Of a DNA stretch of 17,882 nt, positions 1-7,999 are shown piece after piece. Origin of the DNA: Polaromonas sp. UBA5171 (GTDB lineage: Bacteria > Pseudomonadota > Gammaproteobacteria > Burkholderiales > Burkholderiaceae_C); contig DHWX01000057.1 of assembly GCA_002413395.1 (NCBI GenBank), positions 23,791 to 41,672 on the forward strand, in the 5' to 3' direction. Positions within the stretch are counted from its first letter, which is position 1. The number at the start of each line of letters is the position of its first letter. The position numbers were made by a program, and so were the translations under genes. The notes below the pieces were generated by a model. The model did not search any database and was not told the DNA's origin. It worked only from the letters and a program-made list of their open reading frames with translations.

Positions 1-64
1 GAGCGAAGGAGCCAGGGTAGGCACCGTCGGTCGGGTCGGTTTGCAGGACTTCAAAATTCAGCAT
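1..64 (-). CDS. tgt: Queuine tRNA-ribosyltransferase, N-terminal 21 residues (partial)
   Basis: Only the first 21 codons are inside the window; the gene continues past the left edge. The visible start is MLNFEVLQTDPTDGAYPGSF, which resembles the N-terminus of bacterial Tgt (MLNFE..., leading to GRL.L.HG in the family). Tgt exchanges guanine-34 for preQ1 in the anticodon of GU(N) tRNAs. The ATG at 62-64 lies 12 bases after the queA stop on the same strand, and the genes upstream make and use preQ1 intermediates, so the context supports the call strongly. The sequence alone is too short for domain evidence; without the neighbours I would not name it. Confidence 0.8.
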   Translation of the reverse strand, partial: MLNFEVLQTDPTDGAYPGSFA

Positions 65-76
65 GGTGTGATTGTC

Positions 77-1159
77 TCAGGGCTGGCCAACTGGTTTGGC
101 GCATTGCAGCAGCATGGCATCGCCATAGCTGAAAAAGCGGTAGCGCTGGGCCATGGCGTGGCGGTACAGCGCCACGATGTGCTCGTAACCTGAAAACGCG
201 CTGACCAGCATCATCAAGGTGCTTTTGGGCAGATGAAAGTTGGTCAGCAGCAGATCGACCACGGCAAAATCAAAGCCGGGCGTGATGAAGATGTTGGTGT
301 CGTTGCAATCCGGGCCGAACTTCGCGGCGGATTCCAGCGCCCGCACGGTCGTTGTGCCGACGGCCACCACGCGGCCGCCGCGTGCCTTGCAGGCGGCAAT
401 GGCTTGTTGTGTGGCCAGAGGTACTTCAAAGCGCTCGAAGTGCATGGTGTGCTCGGCAATGGTGCTGGTTTTGACCGGCGCAAACGTGCCCGCACCGACA
501 TGCAGTGTGATGCTGGCACGGTGCACGCCGCGCACGGCCAGTTGCGCCAGCACGGCCTCGTCAAAATGCAGCGCGGCGGTGGGCGCGGCCACGGCGCCCG
601 GGTGTTTGGCAAACACTGTCTGGTAGCGCTGCTCGTCGTCCCGTGAATCGGCGTGCGTGATGTAAGGCGGCAGCGGCACATGGCCAAATTGGGCCATCAG
701 CGCATACGGCTCACTGCTGAGCCTGAGGTGGTACAGCGCCCCGTCCGCCTGCGGCCAGCGGCCGAGCACGGTGGCCGTGAACCCGCCGTCCATCTGCAAC
801 ACGGTGCCAGGAGCAGGCTTTTTGCTCACCTTCATGTGCGCAGCCACTTCATGGCCCGAATCGGCACTCGGGGCAAGCACCCGCTCGATCAGCAGTTCCA
901 GCCTGCCGCCGCTGGGTTTCTGGCCGAACAGCCGCGCCTTGACGACCTTGGTGTCATTGAACACCAGCAGGTCGCCCTGGCGCAGCAGGGACGGCAGGTC
1001 GCGGAAAATGCGGTCTGTCGGTGAAGCGGCAGTCCCGCCCAGCAGCCGCGAGCCGCTCCGCTCAGACGCGGGGTGTTGCGCGATGAGGGCTTCGGGCAAG
1101 TCGAAGTCGAAGTCGCTGAGCGTGAAAATGCGCCCGCCGCAGGGTAAAAAATCAGCCAT
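77..1159 (-). CDS. queA: S-adenosylmethionine:tRNA ribosyltransferase-isomerase QueA
   Basis: QueA transfers and isomerises the ribosyl group of SAM onto preQ1-modified tRNA, giving epoxyqueuosine, after Tgt has inserted preQ1. The 360-residue product has family motifs: FDFDLPEALIAQHP near the N-terminus, FNDTKVVKARL, GHVPLPPYI, and HVGAGTFAPV and TNFHLPKSTL in the C-terminal half. Length is normal for QueA (about 340-360). The open frame runs upstream to 1261, but I chose the ATG at 1157-1159. It places the start just before the conserved FTLSDFDFDLP and overlaps the queD stop by 8 bases (ATGGCTGA), a typical translational-coupling arrangement. The 12-base gap to tgt supports a queE-queD-queA-tgt operon. 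Confidence 0.96.
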   Translation of the reverse strand: MADFLPCGGRIFTLSDFDFDLPEALIAQHPASERSGSRLLGGTAASPTDRIFRDLPSLLRQGDLLVFNDTKVVKARLFGQKPSGGRLELLIERVLAPSADSGHEVAAHMKVSKKPAPGTVLQMDGGFTATVLGRWPQADGALYHLRLSSEPYALMAQFGHVPLPPYITHADSRDDEQRYQTVFAKHPGAVAAPTAALHFDEAVLAQLAVRGVHRASITLHVGAGTFAPVKTSTIAEHTMHFERFEVPLATQQAIAACKARGGRVVAVGTTTVRALESAAKFGPDCNDTNIFITPGFDFAVVDLLLTNFHLPKSTLMMLVSAFSGYEHIVALYRHAMAQRYRFFSYGDAMLLQCAKPVGQP

Positions 1160-1613
1160 GCCGGTGGTCGCTGGCGTCCACCTCGGCCCAGCAATTGGGC
1201 GTTTCATACAGGGTGATTTTGCGCAAGGACAAGCCGGTGCCATAGCGGTCCTGATAGACATCTTTCAGAATGTCGAAGGCGGCGCTGGCCAGGTTCTCGA
1301 CCGTCGGTATGCGGTCCAGCACCACGGTCTTGTGACCCGGCAGGCTGTCCAGAAACTGCCGCACCACGGCATCGTGGCGGTAGACCAGAAACGCATGGTC
1401 CCAGAGATCGACCAAATGGGTCTTGGCCAAGTTCTTGATGTCGGAAAAATCCATGACCATGCCATTGTCGGATTGGCCGTCTTTGTCAATCACCGCGCCG
1501 ACCAGTGTGATGAGCAGGGTATAGCGGTGCCCGTGCAGGTTGCGGCACTGGCTGTTGTGGTCCGGAATGCGGTGGCCGGCATCGAATTCGAGTTTGCGGG
1601 TAATCGTCAACAT
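1152..1613 (-). CDS. queD: 6-carboxy-5,6,7,8-tetrahydropterin synthase QueD
   Basis: QueD converts dihydroneopterin triphosphate to 6-carboxytetrahydropterin, the substrate of QueE in the preQ0/queuosine pathway. The 153-residue protein has the PTPS-family zinc site: His14 (FDAGHRIPDH), Cys23 (catalytic, in QCRNLHGHRY), and His27 and His29. Other family blocks are VMDFSDIK, LWDHAFL, PTVENLA and the C-terminal ETPNCWAEV. Length is slightly above the usual 120-150. It starts 26 bases after the queE stop and overlaps queA by 8 bases. The QueD assignment, rather than the eukaryotic-type pterin synthase, rests on the cysteine-containing site and the queuosine operon. Confidence 0.95.
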   Translation of the reverse strand: MLTITRKLEFDAGHRIPDHNSQCRNLHGHRYTLLITLVGAVIDKDGQSDNGMVMDFSDIKNLAKTHLVDLWDHAFLVYRHDAVVRQFLDSLPGHKTVVLDRIPTVENLASAAFDILKDVYQDRYGTGLSLRKITLYETPNCWAEVDASDHRHG

Positions 1614-1639
1614 GGTGTGGATTTCGTCTTCGGTTTCAA

Positions 1640-2275
1640 TCAGGGTATCTGCAACAATTTATGCGTCTGCAGGCTCAGTTTCCACTGCGGCTGGCGCAGG
1701 CAGGTTTCGATTGCCAAGCGGGTGTTGGCGGCCAGGTCCGGCCCATCCATCGGCTGCACAAAAAAATGCGCAAAATCGAGCGCCGCATAGTCGCTCAGCT
1801 GCTGACCGATTTGCGGGATCACGACTTTGATCTCGTTGCCGCGCTCGACTTGCAAGAGTGAGCCGACTTTCGGACTGACGCAGACCCAGTCCACTCCCGG
1901 CGGCACGGCCAGGGTGCCATTGGTCTCGATGGCGATGGTGAAACCCTGGGCGTGCATGCTGGCAATGAGCGCCGCATCGAGCTGCAGCAGCGGTTCGCCG
2001 CCGGTGAAGACCACGTATTTATGGGCCGTGTCATGCTGCGGCCACAGGCTGTCAATGGTGCGCGCCAGGGCCTCGCTGTCGCGAAATTTCCCGCCCCGCT
2101 CGCCATCGGTGCCGACAAAATCGGTATCGCAGAATTGGCACACGGCGCTGGCGCGATCCGCCTCGCGGCCTGACCACAGGTTGCAGCCGCTAAAACGACA
2201 AAACACCGCCGGTCGCCCGGCGTGCATGCCCTCGCCCTGCAAGGTGTAAAAAATTTCTTTGATGCTGTAAATCAC
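1640..2275 (-). CDS. queE: 7-carboxy-7-deazaguanine synthase QueE (radical SAM)
   Basis: QueE is a radical SAM enzyme that contracts 6-carboxytetrahydropterin to 7-carboxy-7-deazaguanine. The 211-residue protein begins MIYSIKEIFYTLQGEGMHAG and has an iron-sulfur motif at Cys31, Cys46 and Cys49, i.e. CX14CX2C rather than the usual radical SAM CX3CX2C. This expanded loop is known for the Burkholderia-type QueE. The SAM-contact stretch FTGGEPLLQ follows near residue 90. The start codon is GTG (273-275 within 2273-2275 on the complement) with only a weak ribosome-binding sequence. It is the first gene of the minus-strand queuosine operon. queC and queF, needed to complete preQ1, are not in the window. 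Confidence 0.95.
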   Translation of the reverse strand: MIYSIKEIFYTLQGEGMHAGRPAVFCRFSGCNLWSGREADRASAVCQFCDTDFVGTDGERGGKFRDSEALARTIDSLWPQHDTAHKYVVFTGGEPLLQLDAALIASMHAQGFTIAIETNGTLAVPPGVDWVCVSPKVGSLLQVERGNEIKVVIPQIGQQLSDYAALDFAHFFVQPMDGPDLAANTRLAIETCLRQPQWKLSLQTHKLLQIP

Positions 2276-2572
2276 GGCGATTCTTCAAATTGGATAAAAA
2301 AGAAAGGACGGCGCCCCTGATGCCATCGGACACAAGGAGGTCACTTCTGCGTCTTGCCAAAGCCCGCTGGTGTGATGCGCAGACACTGCGCGCAAGGCGG
2401 GATCAGGGGGACAGGGCTTTGGGGATCCTTGACGATGCCGGCTTTCCCGGGAAAAGGCGTCCATCCGGTCGGTGGCCAATGCGGCTGTTTACCGGGCAAG
2501 GGGCAAGTCGCCGTCATTGTATCGCTGGCGTGCAAACATATTGGTGCTTTAACACCAATGAAAGACTTGCAC
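2276..2572. other. Non-coding / remnant stretch upstream of queE
   Basis: This 297-base gap separates queE (minus) from the RHH antitoxin fragment (plus). It must hold the queE promoter, but I see no convincing -35/-10 pair on the minus strand. Several open frames cross it, none with a recognisable motif or ribosome-binding site. It contains a 12-base perfect palindrome TTTCCCGGGAAA (2443-2454) and the 20-base inverted repeat at 2540-2559 annotated separately. It may be scar DNA from the same events that truncated the downstream genes. Confidence 0.5.
2540..2559. promoter_or_regulatory. Candidate antitoxin operator (inverted repeat)
   Basis: ATTGGTG-CTTTAA-CACCAAT is a perfect 7-base inverted repeat with a 6-base spacer, ending 13 bases before the RHH antitoxin ATG at 2573. 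RHH antitoxins usually repress their own operon through palindromes in this place. The operator role is inference. Confidence 0.45.
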
Positions 2573-2737
2573 ATGAGCCGTCTGACCATCACCCTCTCCG
2601 AGCCGCGCTACCGGGCGCTGAAAGAAGCTGCGGCCCAGCGCAACAAAACCATTGGTCAATTGATCGACGAAAGTCTCGACTTTTACGGCATCAAGTCGCG
2701 CGAGCAGGCGCTCATCGGCCACTCTCTTGGCCAATGA
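2573..2737 (+). pseudogene. CopG/ribbon-helix-helix antitoxin, 3'-truncated remnant
   Basis: The 54-residue reading frame begins MSRLTITLSEPRYRALKEAA and continues to LIDESLDFYGIKSREQALIG. This matches the N-terminal DNA-binding part of small RHH (CopG-like) antitoxins, which in my recollection usually run about 80 residues with an acidic toxin-binding C-terminus. Here the last residues (after about residue 45) do not look like that C-terminus, and the frame runs into a helix-turn-helix gene in a different frame from about 2705-2715. No toxin gene follows. An in-frame ATG at 2558 would add five residues but lies inside the palindrome. I read it as a deletion junction; an expressed short DNA-binding protein is still possible. 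Confidence 0.6.
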
Positions 2738-3051
2738 ATTCAATCTGCGCTATTGGGAAAAAAGCATCACGATCACCACCGCACGCAACTGGCTTCTGGG
2801 CAAGTCCATACCCATGCAGGACAAGCTGCGCGTGCTGGCCGACTGGCTGCATGTGAGCCCGGACGAGTTGCGCTACGGCACCTTGGCGCCCACATTCAGG
2901 GCGCAGGATTCAAGAACGGATATGTCGGTGCTGACGATGCAGGACCGTGAGATGCTGGCGCGCTACGGCCCTGTCACTGGAAGACCGCAAGACCGTGTGT
3001 GATGTGGTGGTGGCGCTGGCCGTGGCGGCTACGGTCAAGGCCCGGCACTGA
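2727..3051 (+). pseudogene. Helix-turn-helix regulator remnant, N-terminally truncated and frameshifted
   Basis: From TTG 2727 the frame reads LANEFNLRYWEKSITITTARNW and then LLGKSIPMQDKLRVLADWLHV, a lambda-repressor-like HTH core that I recall from Comamonadaceae regulators with further residues before it. Upstream in this frame there is a stop at 2661-2663 and no ATG, so the N-terminus is missing. The frame stops at 3002 after a poor-looking tail (GPVTGRPQDRV). Switching one frame at about 2967 gives a plausible continuation, ALSLEDRKTVCDVVVALAV and so on to TGA at 3049-3051. A one-base change there would restore the reading frame. Together with the RHH fragment it marks decayed mobile or addiction-module DNA. 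A 91-residue product (2727-3002) would be the formal open frame. Confidence 0.6.
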
Positions 3052-3086
3052 CCCGGCGATGTAGACCAAATTTGCCCGAGAAGCCT

Positions 3087-3119
3087 GTATATCTCCCGCA
3101 AGGCATAGACTATGATATA
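3087..3119 (+). promoter_or_regulatory. Candidate vapBC promoter and operator
   Basis: A -10-like TATGAT lies at 3111-3116, about 27 bases before the vapB ATG. TATATC (3088-3093) and GATATA (3114-3119) form inverted half-sites, one at the expected -35 position and one over the -10. This fits autorepression by the VapB-VapC complex. No good -35 hexamer is present. The regulatory reading is inference. Confidence 0.4.
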
Positions 3120-3142
3120 TACCAAATTGAAGGGGTGCCGCC

Positions 3143-3403
3143 ATGAGTCAAGTCGCCAAATTGTTCATCAACGGTCGCAGCCAGGCGGTACGCCTGCCGG
3201 CCGCCTATCGGTTCAATGGCAAGGAAGTTTTCGTCCGGAAAGACCCAGAAACCGGCGATGTGATCTTGTCGCGCAAGCCAGCAACCTGGGATGACTTCTT
3301 CTCTGCGCTCAAGGGTGCTGACGTACCGGCCAACTTTCTGGATCAGAAGGAGCGCAACCAGGGAACGCAAGACCGTGACCCCTTTACCGGGTGGCGCGAA
3401 TGA
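3143..3403 (+). CDS. vapB: VapB-type antitoxin (AbrB/SpoVT fold)
   Basis: This 86-residue protein would neutralise the VapC nuclease encoded next to it and repress the operon. The N-terminal half, MSQVAKLFINGRSQAVRLPA and onward, is the swapped-hairpin AbrB DNA-binding domain with the NGRSQAVRLP signature of VapB/MvpA-type antitoxins. The C-terminal half (about residues 48-86) contains WDDFF and DQKERNQG, the acidic/aromatic toxin-binding tail. The start is supported by AAGGGG at 3130-3135, seven bases upstream. The stop overlaps the vapC start in an ATGA, so the pair is translationally coupled. The gene looks intact. Confidence 0.93.
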   Translation: MSQVAKLFINGRSQAVRLPAAYRFNGKEVFVRKDPETGDVILSRKPATWDDFFSALKGADVPANFLDQKERNQGTQDRDPFTGWRE

Positions 3404-3798
3404 GGCGCTACATGCTCGACACCAACATGGTGAGCCACCTGCTCAAGGAGCATCCAGCTGTCGTGCAGCGCATCGTGAGCGTGCCAATGACATCCCTTTG
3501 CATCTCGGCCGTCACCGAAGGCGAGCTGCTTTTTGGTCTGGCCAAACGGCCGGACGCCAAGCGGCTTCACCGCGCCGTGCGGGAGTTTCTGCGGCGTGTT
3601 GATGTGCTGCCCTGGGACAGCGCGATTGCGGAGCACTACGGAGCAGTTCGTGCCGACATGGAGCGGCAGGGAAAAATCCTCGGGTCGCTTGACCTGCTGA
3701 TTGCTACGCACGCTCACGGCATAGGCGCGGTACTTGTGACAAACGACCGTGCATTTGCGCAGGTGGCCGATCTGCAGCTCGAAGATTGGACCGTTTGA
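3400..3798 (+). CDS. vapC: VapC toxin, PIN-domain ribonuclease
   Basis: VapC toxins are Mg-dependent PIN nucleases that cut tRNA or rRNA when not bound by VapB. The 132-residue product shows the acidic site: Asp7 in MLDTNMVSHLL, Glu42 in VTEGELLFGLAK, Asp98 in GSLDLLIATHA and Asp116 in VTNDRAF. All are present, so the toxin appears catalytically competent. A GTG at 3391 would extend it by three codons, but the ATG at 3400 forms a 4-base ATGA overlap with vapB, the usual arrangement. It ends 54 bases before recG, so read-through into recG is possible. Confidence 0.94.
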   Translation: MRRYMLDTNMVSHLLKEHPAVVQRIVSVPMTSLCISAVTEGELLFGLAKRPDAKRLHRAVREFLRRVDVLPWDSAIAEHYGAVRADMERQGKILGSLDLLIATHAHGIGAVLVTNDRAFAQVADLQLEDWTV

Positions 3799-3852
3799 TC
3801 GGATCCCCAAGAAGCGGTTAGACAAGCCTGAAGTAGCGGGCAAAATCGGTGC

Positions 3853-5949
<2,097 letters not shown>

Positions 5950-6042
5950 TCTGGTGGATTGGGTTCGATTCGGCGGCTGCCTGCCATGTGTTCCGCAAGA
6001 TGCCGGGGCGCGGGCATCCTCCAGGTGAGTCAATCAGAAAAC

Positions 6043-6064
6043 AATTGGAATCTGACCCCTATTA
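6043..6064 (-). repeat. 22-bp dispersed repeat, copy A
   Basis: On the minus strand this reads TAATAGGGGTCAGATTCCAA and two more bases, an exact 22/22 match to 9713-9734 on the plus strand. It sits between recG and the RHH/ParE pair, 58 bases before the antitoxin ATG. Confidence 0.9.
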
Positions 6065-6122
6065 CTCTCTGTCATAACGCATACAATGCATCGTATTACA
6101 TACACGACGAGGCATCACGGCA

Positions 6123-6359
6123 ATGACAGCTAAAACGATCAATGTACGAGTTCCTGAAGCGGTTTATTCCCAGTTGGAAGATCTGGCGCGTGCCACGGCA
6201 CGCACCAAAAGCTTCTTGACAATCGAGGCGCTCAAAGGCTACCTGGACAATGAGTCCTGGCAGATTCGCGACATTCAGGAGGGCATCAAAGAGGCTGACG
6301 CGGGCAATTTTGCAAGCACCGAAGAAGTCAGCGCCGTGTTTGCAAAATATGGCGCTTAA
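6123..6359 (+). CDS. Ribbon-helix-helix antitoxin (ParD/RelB-like)
   Basis: The 78-residue protein begins MTAKTINVRVPEAVYSQLED and continues with LARATARTKSFLTIEALKGY. This is an RHH DNA-binding fold with the TKSFLTIEA helix typical of CopG/ParD-like antitoxins. The C-terminal tail (WQIRDIQEGIKEADAGNFAS) is the usual toxin-binding segment. A weak GAGG (6109-6112) precedes the ATG. A -10-like TACAAT at 6082-6087 and ATAC/GTAT/ATAC half-sites at 6081-6103 could be promoter and autoregulatory operator (low confidence). The gene overlaps the downstream toxin by 11 bases. I give no gene symbol because naming within RHH antitoxins is ambiguous. Confidence 0.9.
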   Translation: MTAKTINVRVPEAVYSQLEDLARATARTKSFLTIEALKGYLDNESWQIRDIQEGIKEADAGNFASTEEVSAVFAKYGA

Positions 6360-6618
6360 ATGGACCAAAACAGCGCTTCGTACGATCGACGAAATCGCTC
6401 AATACATCGCGCAAGATAATCCCGCAAGAGCCACCTCTTTTGTCAAGGAACTGCGCCAAGGTACAGAAAAGCTCGACAGATTCCCCGGCATGGGGCGTGC
6501 AGGACGAGTGCCTGGAACCCGTGAGCTCGTCATTCATGAAAACTACATTGCCATCTACCGCGCGCGAGGGCATGACGTGGAAATACTGCGCATTCATCAT
6601 GTTGCCAGGAACTTGTAA
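6349..6618 (+). CDS. ParE/RelE-superfamily toxin
   Basis: The 89-residue product is a ParE/RelE-fold toxin: KWTKTALRTIDEIAQYIAQD at the N-terminus (the two long helices), then TEKLDRFPGMGRAGRVPGTR, the LVIHENYIAIYR beta-hairpin and the C-terminal VEILRIHHVARNL. The pattern P..GR.....TREL.....Y...Y is characteristic of ParE-type proteins. Members either poison gyrase (ParE) or cleave ribosome-bound mRNA (RelE); the sequence alone does not decide which. The ATG at 6349 overlaps the antitoxin end by 11 bases, so the pair is coupled. The open frame extends upstream to 6250, but that part is inside the antitoxin gene in another frame. It appears intact. Confidence 0.92.
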   Translation: MALKWTKTALRTIDEIAQYIAQDNPARATSFVKELRQGTEKLDRFPGMGRAGRVPGTRELVIHENYIAIYRARGHDVEILRIHHVARNL

Positions 6619-6655
6619 GGCGCTAAAAAGTGCAGCACCGCCGCCGATTCGATGC

Positions 6656-6675
6656 TCACCGGCCCTTCCCGGTGA
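6656..6675. repeat. Short inverted repeat downstream of the ParE-type toxin
   Basis: TCACCGG-CCCTTC-CCGGTGA is a perfect 7-base stem with a 6-base loop, 38 bases after the toxin stop. No T-tract follows, so a rho-independent terminator is unlikely. It could be an RNA 3'-end stabiliser or chance. Confidence 0.35.
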
Positions 6676-6689
6676 CGTGACCCGAATTT

Positions 6690-6711
6690 TGTTGATCCAC
6701 GAATATCAACA
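6690..6711. promoter_or_regulatory. Candidate operator upstream of phd-like antitoxin
   Basis: TGTTGAT-CCACGAAT-ATCAACA is a perfect 7-base inverted repeat with an 8-base spacer, 58 bases before the antitoxin start. Phd-family antitoxins bind palindromes in their own promoters, so autoregulation is plausible (inference). Confidence 0.4.
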
Positions 6712-6769
6712 GCGATTTCACAGAAGTTAAAAAGCACTTAAAAATGCATCAAATTAAGCACAATTTATC

Positions 6770-7030
6770 TTGTCCATCACACAAACAATTTATGCGAGAA
6801 CCACAGTCAGCATGACTGACTTGAGGCGCAATCCGGGTGGCATTCTTGCCGACGCGGGGGATTCAGCCGTTGCCGTTTTGAATCACAACAAGCCTGCGGC
6901 TTACCTATTGTCCGCAAAAGCCTATGAAGCTTTGCTGGACAAGCTGGAAGACGCCGAACTGGCAAAGATCGTCAAAGAACGTCGAGGCGGAAAAACGGTA
7001 AAGGTCAAGCTTGAAGAGCTATCACCTTGA
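6770..7030 (+). CDS. Phd/YefM-family antitoxin (StbD-like)
   Basis: The 86-residue protein contains IYARTTVSMTDLRRNPGGIL, VAVLNHNKPAAYLLSAKAYE and ALLDKLEDAELAKIVKER, matching the Phd/YefM (StbD/RelB) fold. That fold has an N-terminal DNA-binding domain and a C-terminal helix that wraps the RelE-type toxin. The start is uncertain. TTG at 6770 gives the expected QTIYA.TTVSM N-terminus; the first in-frame ATG (6812) would remove the conserved beginning. No strong ribosome-binding site is seen. Its stop overlaps the remains of a RelE-type toxin gene by 20 bases. The antitoxin is intact while its partner is broken, so it may persist as a solitary repressor or anti-addiction factor. Confidence 0.88.
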   Translation: MSITQTIYARTTVSMTDLRRNPGGILADAGDSAVAVLNHNKPAAYLLSAKAYEALLDKLEDAELAKIVKERRGGKTVKVKLEELSP

Positions 7031-7212
7031 ATTCAATGTGGATGCACTCAGGGAGTGGCGTAAATTGGATGGGTCAATTCAAGCTCAGAGACGCCGGGTA
7101 TCGACTGGTCTATGAGGTCATTGAACAACGATTGGTGATTGTTGTCATGGCGGTTGGGCGCCGTGATCATGATGAAGTCTATTTGGTGGCTTCCAAAAGG
7201 CGTAATGCTTGA
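7011..7212 (+). pseudogene. RelE/StbE-type toxin broken by internal deletion and frameshift
   Basis: From TTG 7011 one frame reads MKSYHLEFNVDALREWRKLD then GSIQAQ, the N-terminus of a RelE/StbE toxin. It then runs to an early stop. In the next frame, from about 7081, comes KLRDAGYRLVYEVIEQRLVI followed by VVMAVGRRDHDEVYLVASKR, the conserved C-terminal half ending at 7212. The central segment expected between them (the KKKL..RL..P..P..RLHG...CYKI part, roughly 25-30 residues by family recall) is absent. The region is 202 bases, not a multiple of three. The toxin is therefore almost certainly inactive. The 20-base overlap with the Phd antitoxin is the normal arrangement for an intact pair. Confidence 0.82.
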
Positions 7213-7327
7213 AATTGGACCATCGGCCCGGCCCTGACGGATAGGAAGACGCAGTGACAAAAATGTCGGCAAAGCTGGAACCGCCTGCCAAAAAAGGTAA
7301 GGCCACGGTTTGGCTTGAGCGCAAAGT

Positions 7328-7341
7328 CACACTTAAGTGTG
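7328..7341. promoter_or_regulatory. 14-bp perfect palindrome upstream of pilA
   Basis: CACACTTAAGTGTG is its own reverse complement. It ends 22 bases before the -24 element of the sigma-54-type promoter, about 50-60 bases before the predicted transcript start. It may bind an activator such as PilR, whose reported sites contain GTGTC-like half-sites, or a repressor. The assignment is inference. Confidence 0.45.
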
Positions 7342-7363
7342 CAAAAGGCAGACCCGTGATGAC

Positions 7364-7379
7364 TGGCACGCAACCTGCT
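7364..7379 (+). promoter_or_regulatory. Sigma-54 promoter of pilA
   Basis: TGGCAC-GCAAC-CTGCT matches the sigma-54 consensus TGGCAC-N5-TTGCW at all but one position, with invariant GG and GC separated by the required 10 bases. The predicted start near 7390 would leave a leader of about 29 bases before the pilA ATG. pilA genes in many proteobacteria are sigma-54/PilR dependent, which fits. Confidence 0.75.
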
Positions 7380-7418
7380 GTAACGGTTGGCAAGTTTTTT
7401 TCCAACCAAGGAGTTTTT

Positions 7419-7910
7419 ATGAAACGTTCCATGCAAAAGGTTCAACAGGGTTTCACCCTGATTGAATTGATGATCGTTGTGGCGATCATTGGTATTTTGG
7501 CTGCGGTGGCGCTGCCGGCTTATCAGGATTACACGGTCCGAGCCAAGATGTCAGAAGTGATTTTGGCGGCCTCGGCTTGCCGCACCAGCGTGACTGAGGC
7601 ACGCCAGACGAACAATGCAGCGTCTTTGCCAACCGGAGGTAACTGGGGTTGCGAAGCATCTCAACCCACCACCAAATATGTTAAGTCCATCAAGACTGAC
7701 GATTTTGGCTCGATTGCAGTTGAAGTCAACACAGCCAATCTTTCGCAAGTTACTGGTTCCGTGTACTTGATTCCAACCGTGGTTAATGGCGGGATTAGTG
7801 GCTGGGAATGCGGCCCAAGCGTCGTAGGTATTTCGAAATATCTTCCTGGTTCATGCCGCAGTGCTATCGCAACAGCTTATACCGTCGCTGGCAGCTGGGT
7901 TGCCAATTGA
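7419..7910 (+). CDS. pilA: Type IV major pilin PilA
   Basis: PilA is the subunit of type IV pili (twitching, adhesion, DNA uptake). The 163-residue prepilin has an 11-residue leader (MKRSMQKVQQG) ending at the PilD prepilin peptidase site, followed by FTLIELMIVVAIIGILAAVA, with Glu5 of the mature protein present. The mature globular part has two cysteine pairs: Cys in AACRTSV with WGCEA, and ECGPS with LPGSC. The last pair is the typical C-terminal D-loop. The start is set by AAGGAG at 7408-7413, five bases before the ATG. A longer open frame from 7254 has no such support. It is preceded by a sigma-54 promoter and followed by a strong terminator, and a pilin-glycosylation-type ligase lies next to it. 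Confidence 0.96.
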   Translation: MKRSMQKVQQGFTLIELMIVVAIIGILAAVALPAYQDYTVRAKMSEVILAASACRTSVTEARQTNNAASLPTGGNWGCEASQPTTKYVKSIKTDDFGSIAVEVNTANLSQVTGSVYLIPTVVNGGISGWECGPSVVGISKYLPGSCRSAIATAYTVAGSWVAN

Positions 7911-7962
7911 TCATAGAGTTTGTTTAGCGCGAACCTTTCACAGCAGCAGTTGTCCTGCGATT

Positions 7963-7994
7963 AAAAATACGCCCCGTCGGGGCGTATTTTTTTT
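7963..7994 (+). terminator. Rho-independent terminator after pilA
   Basis: AAAAATACGCCCC-GTC-GGGGCGTATTTTT is a perfect 13-base stem with a 3-base loop, followed by further Ts to 7994. It lies 53 bases after the pilA stop and only 5 bases before the putative pglL ATG, so it would attenuate read-through into that gene. Confidence 0.93.
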
Positions 7995-7999
7995 AATTC

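Noticed and set aside
2276..2400. preQ1 riboswitch upstream of queE
   Set aside because: Expected in some bacteria before queuosine genes, but I found no preQ1-type stem-loop with its A-rich tail on the minus strand.
2443..2454. TTTCCCGGGAAA palindrome as a regulatory site
   Set aside because: Perfect but isolated; not placed near a recognisable promoter or start, so chance cannot be excluded.
2290..2856. 188-codon plus-strand frame across the queE upstream gap
   Set aside because: Composition is Arg/Trp/Cys-rich without motifs, and it overlaps the better supported RHH and HTH fragments in other frames.
3376..3383. TGACCCCT inside vapB as a fourth repeat copy
   Set aside because: Only 8 bases match and it is within a well-formed coding sequence; likely chance.
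7254..7418. N-terminal extension of pilA by 55 codons
   Set aside because: It would bury the prepilin leader and contains the sigma-54 promoter and the AAGGAG site; ATG 7419 is the proper start.
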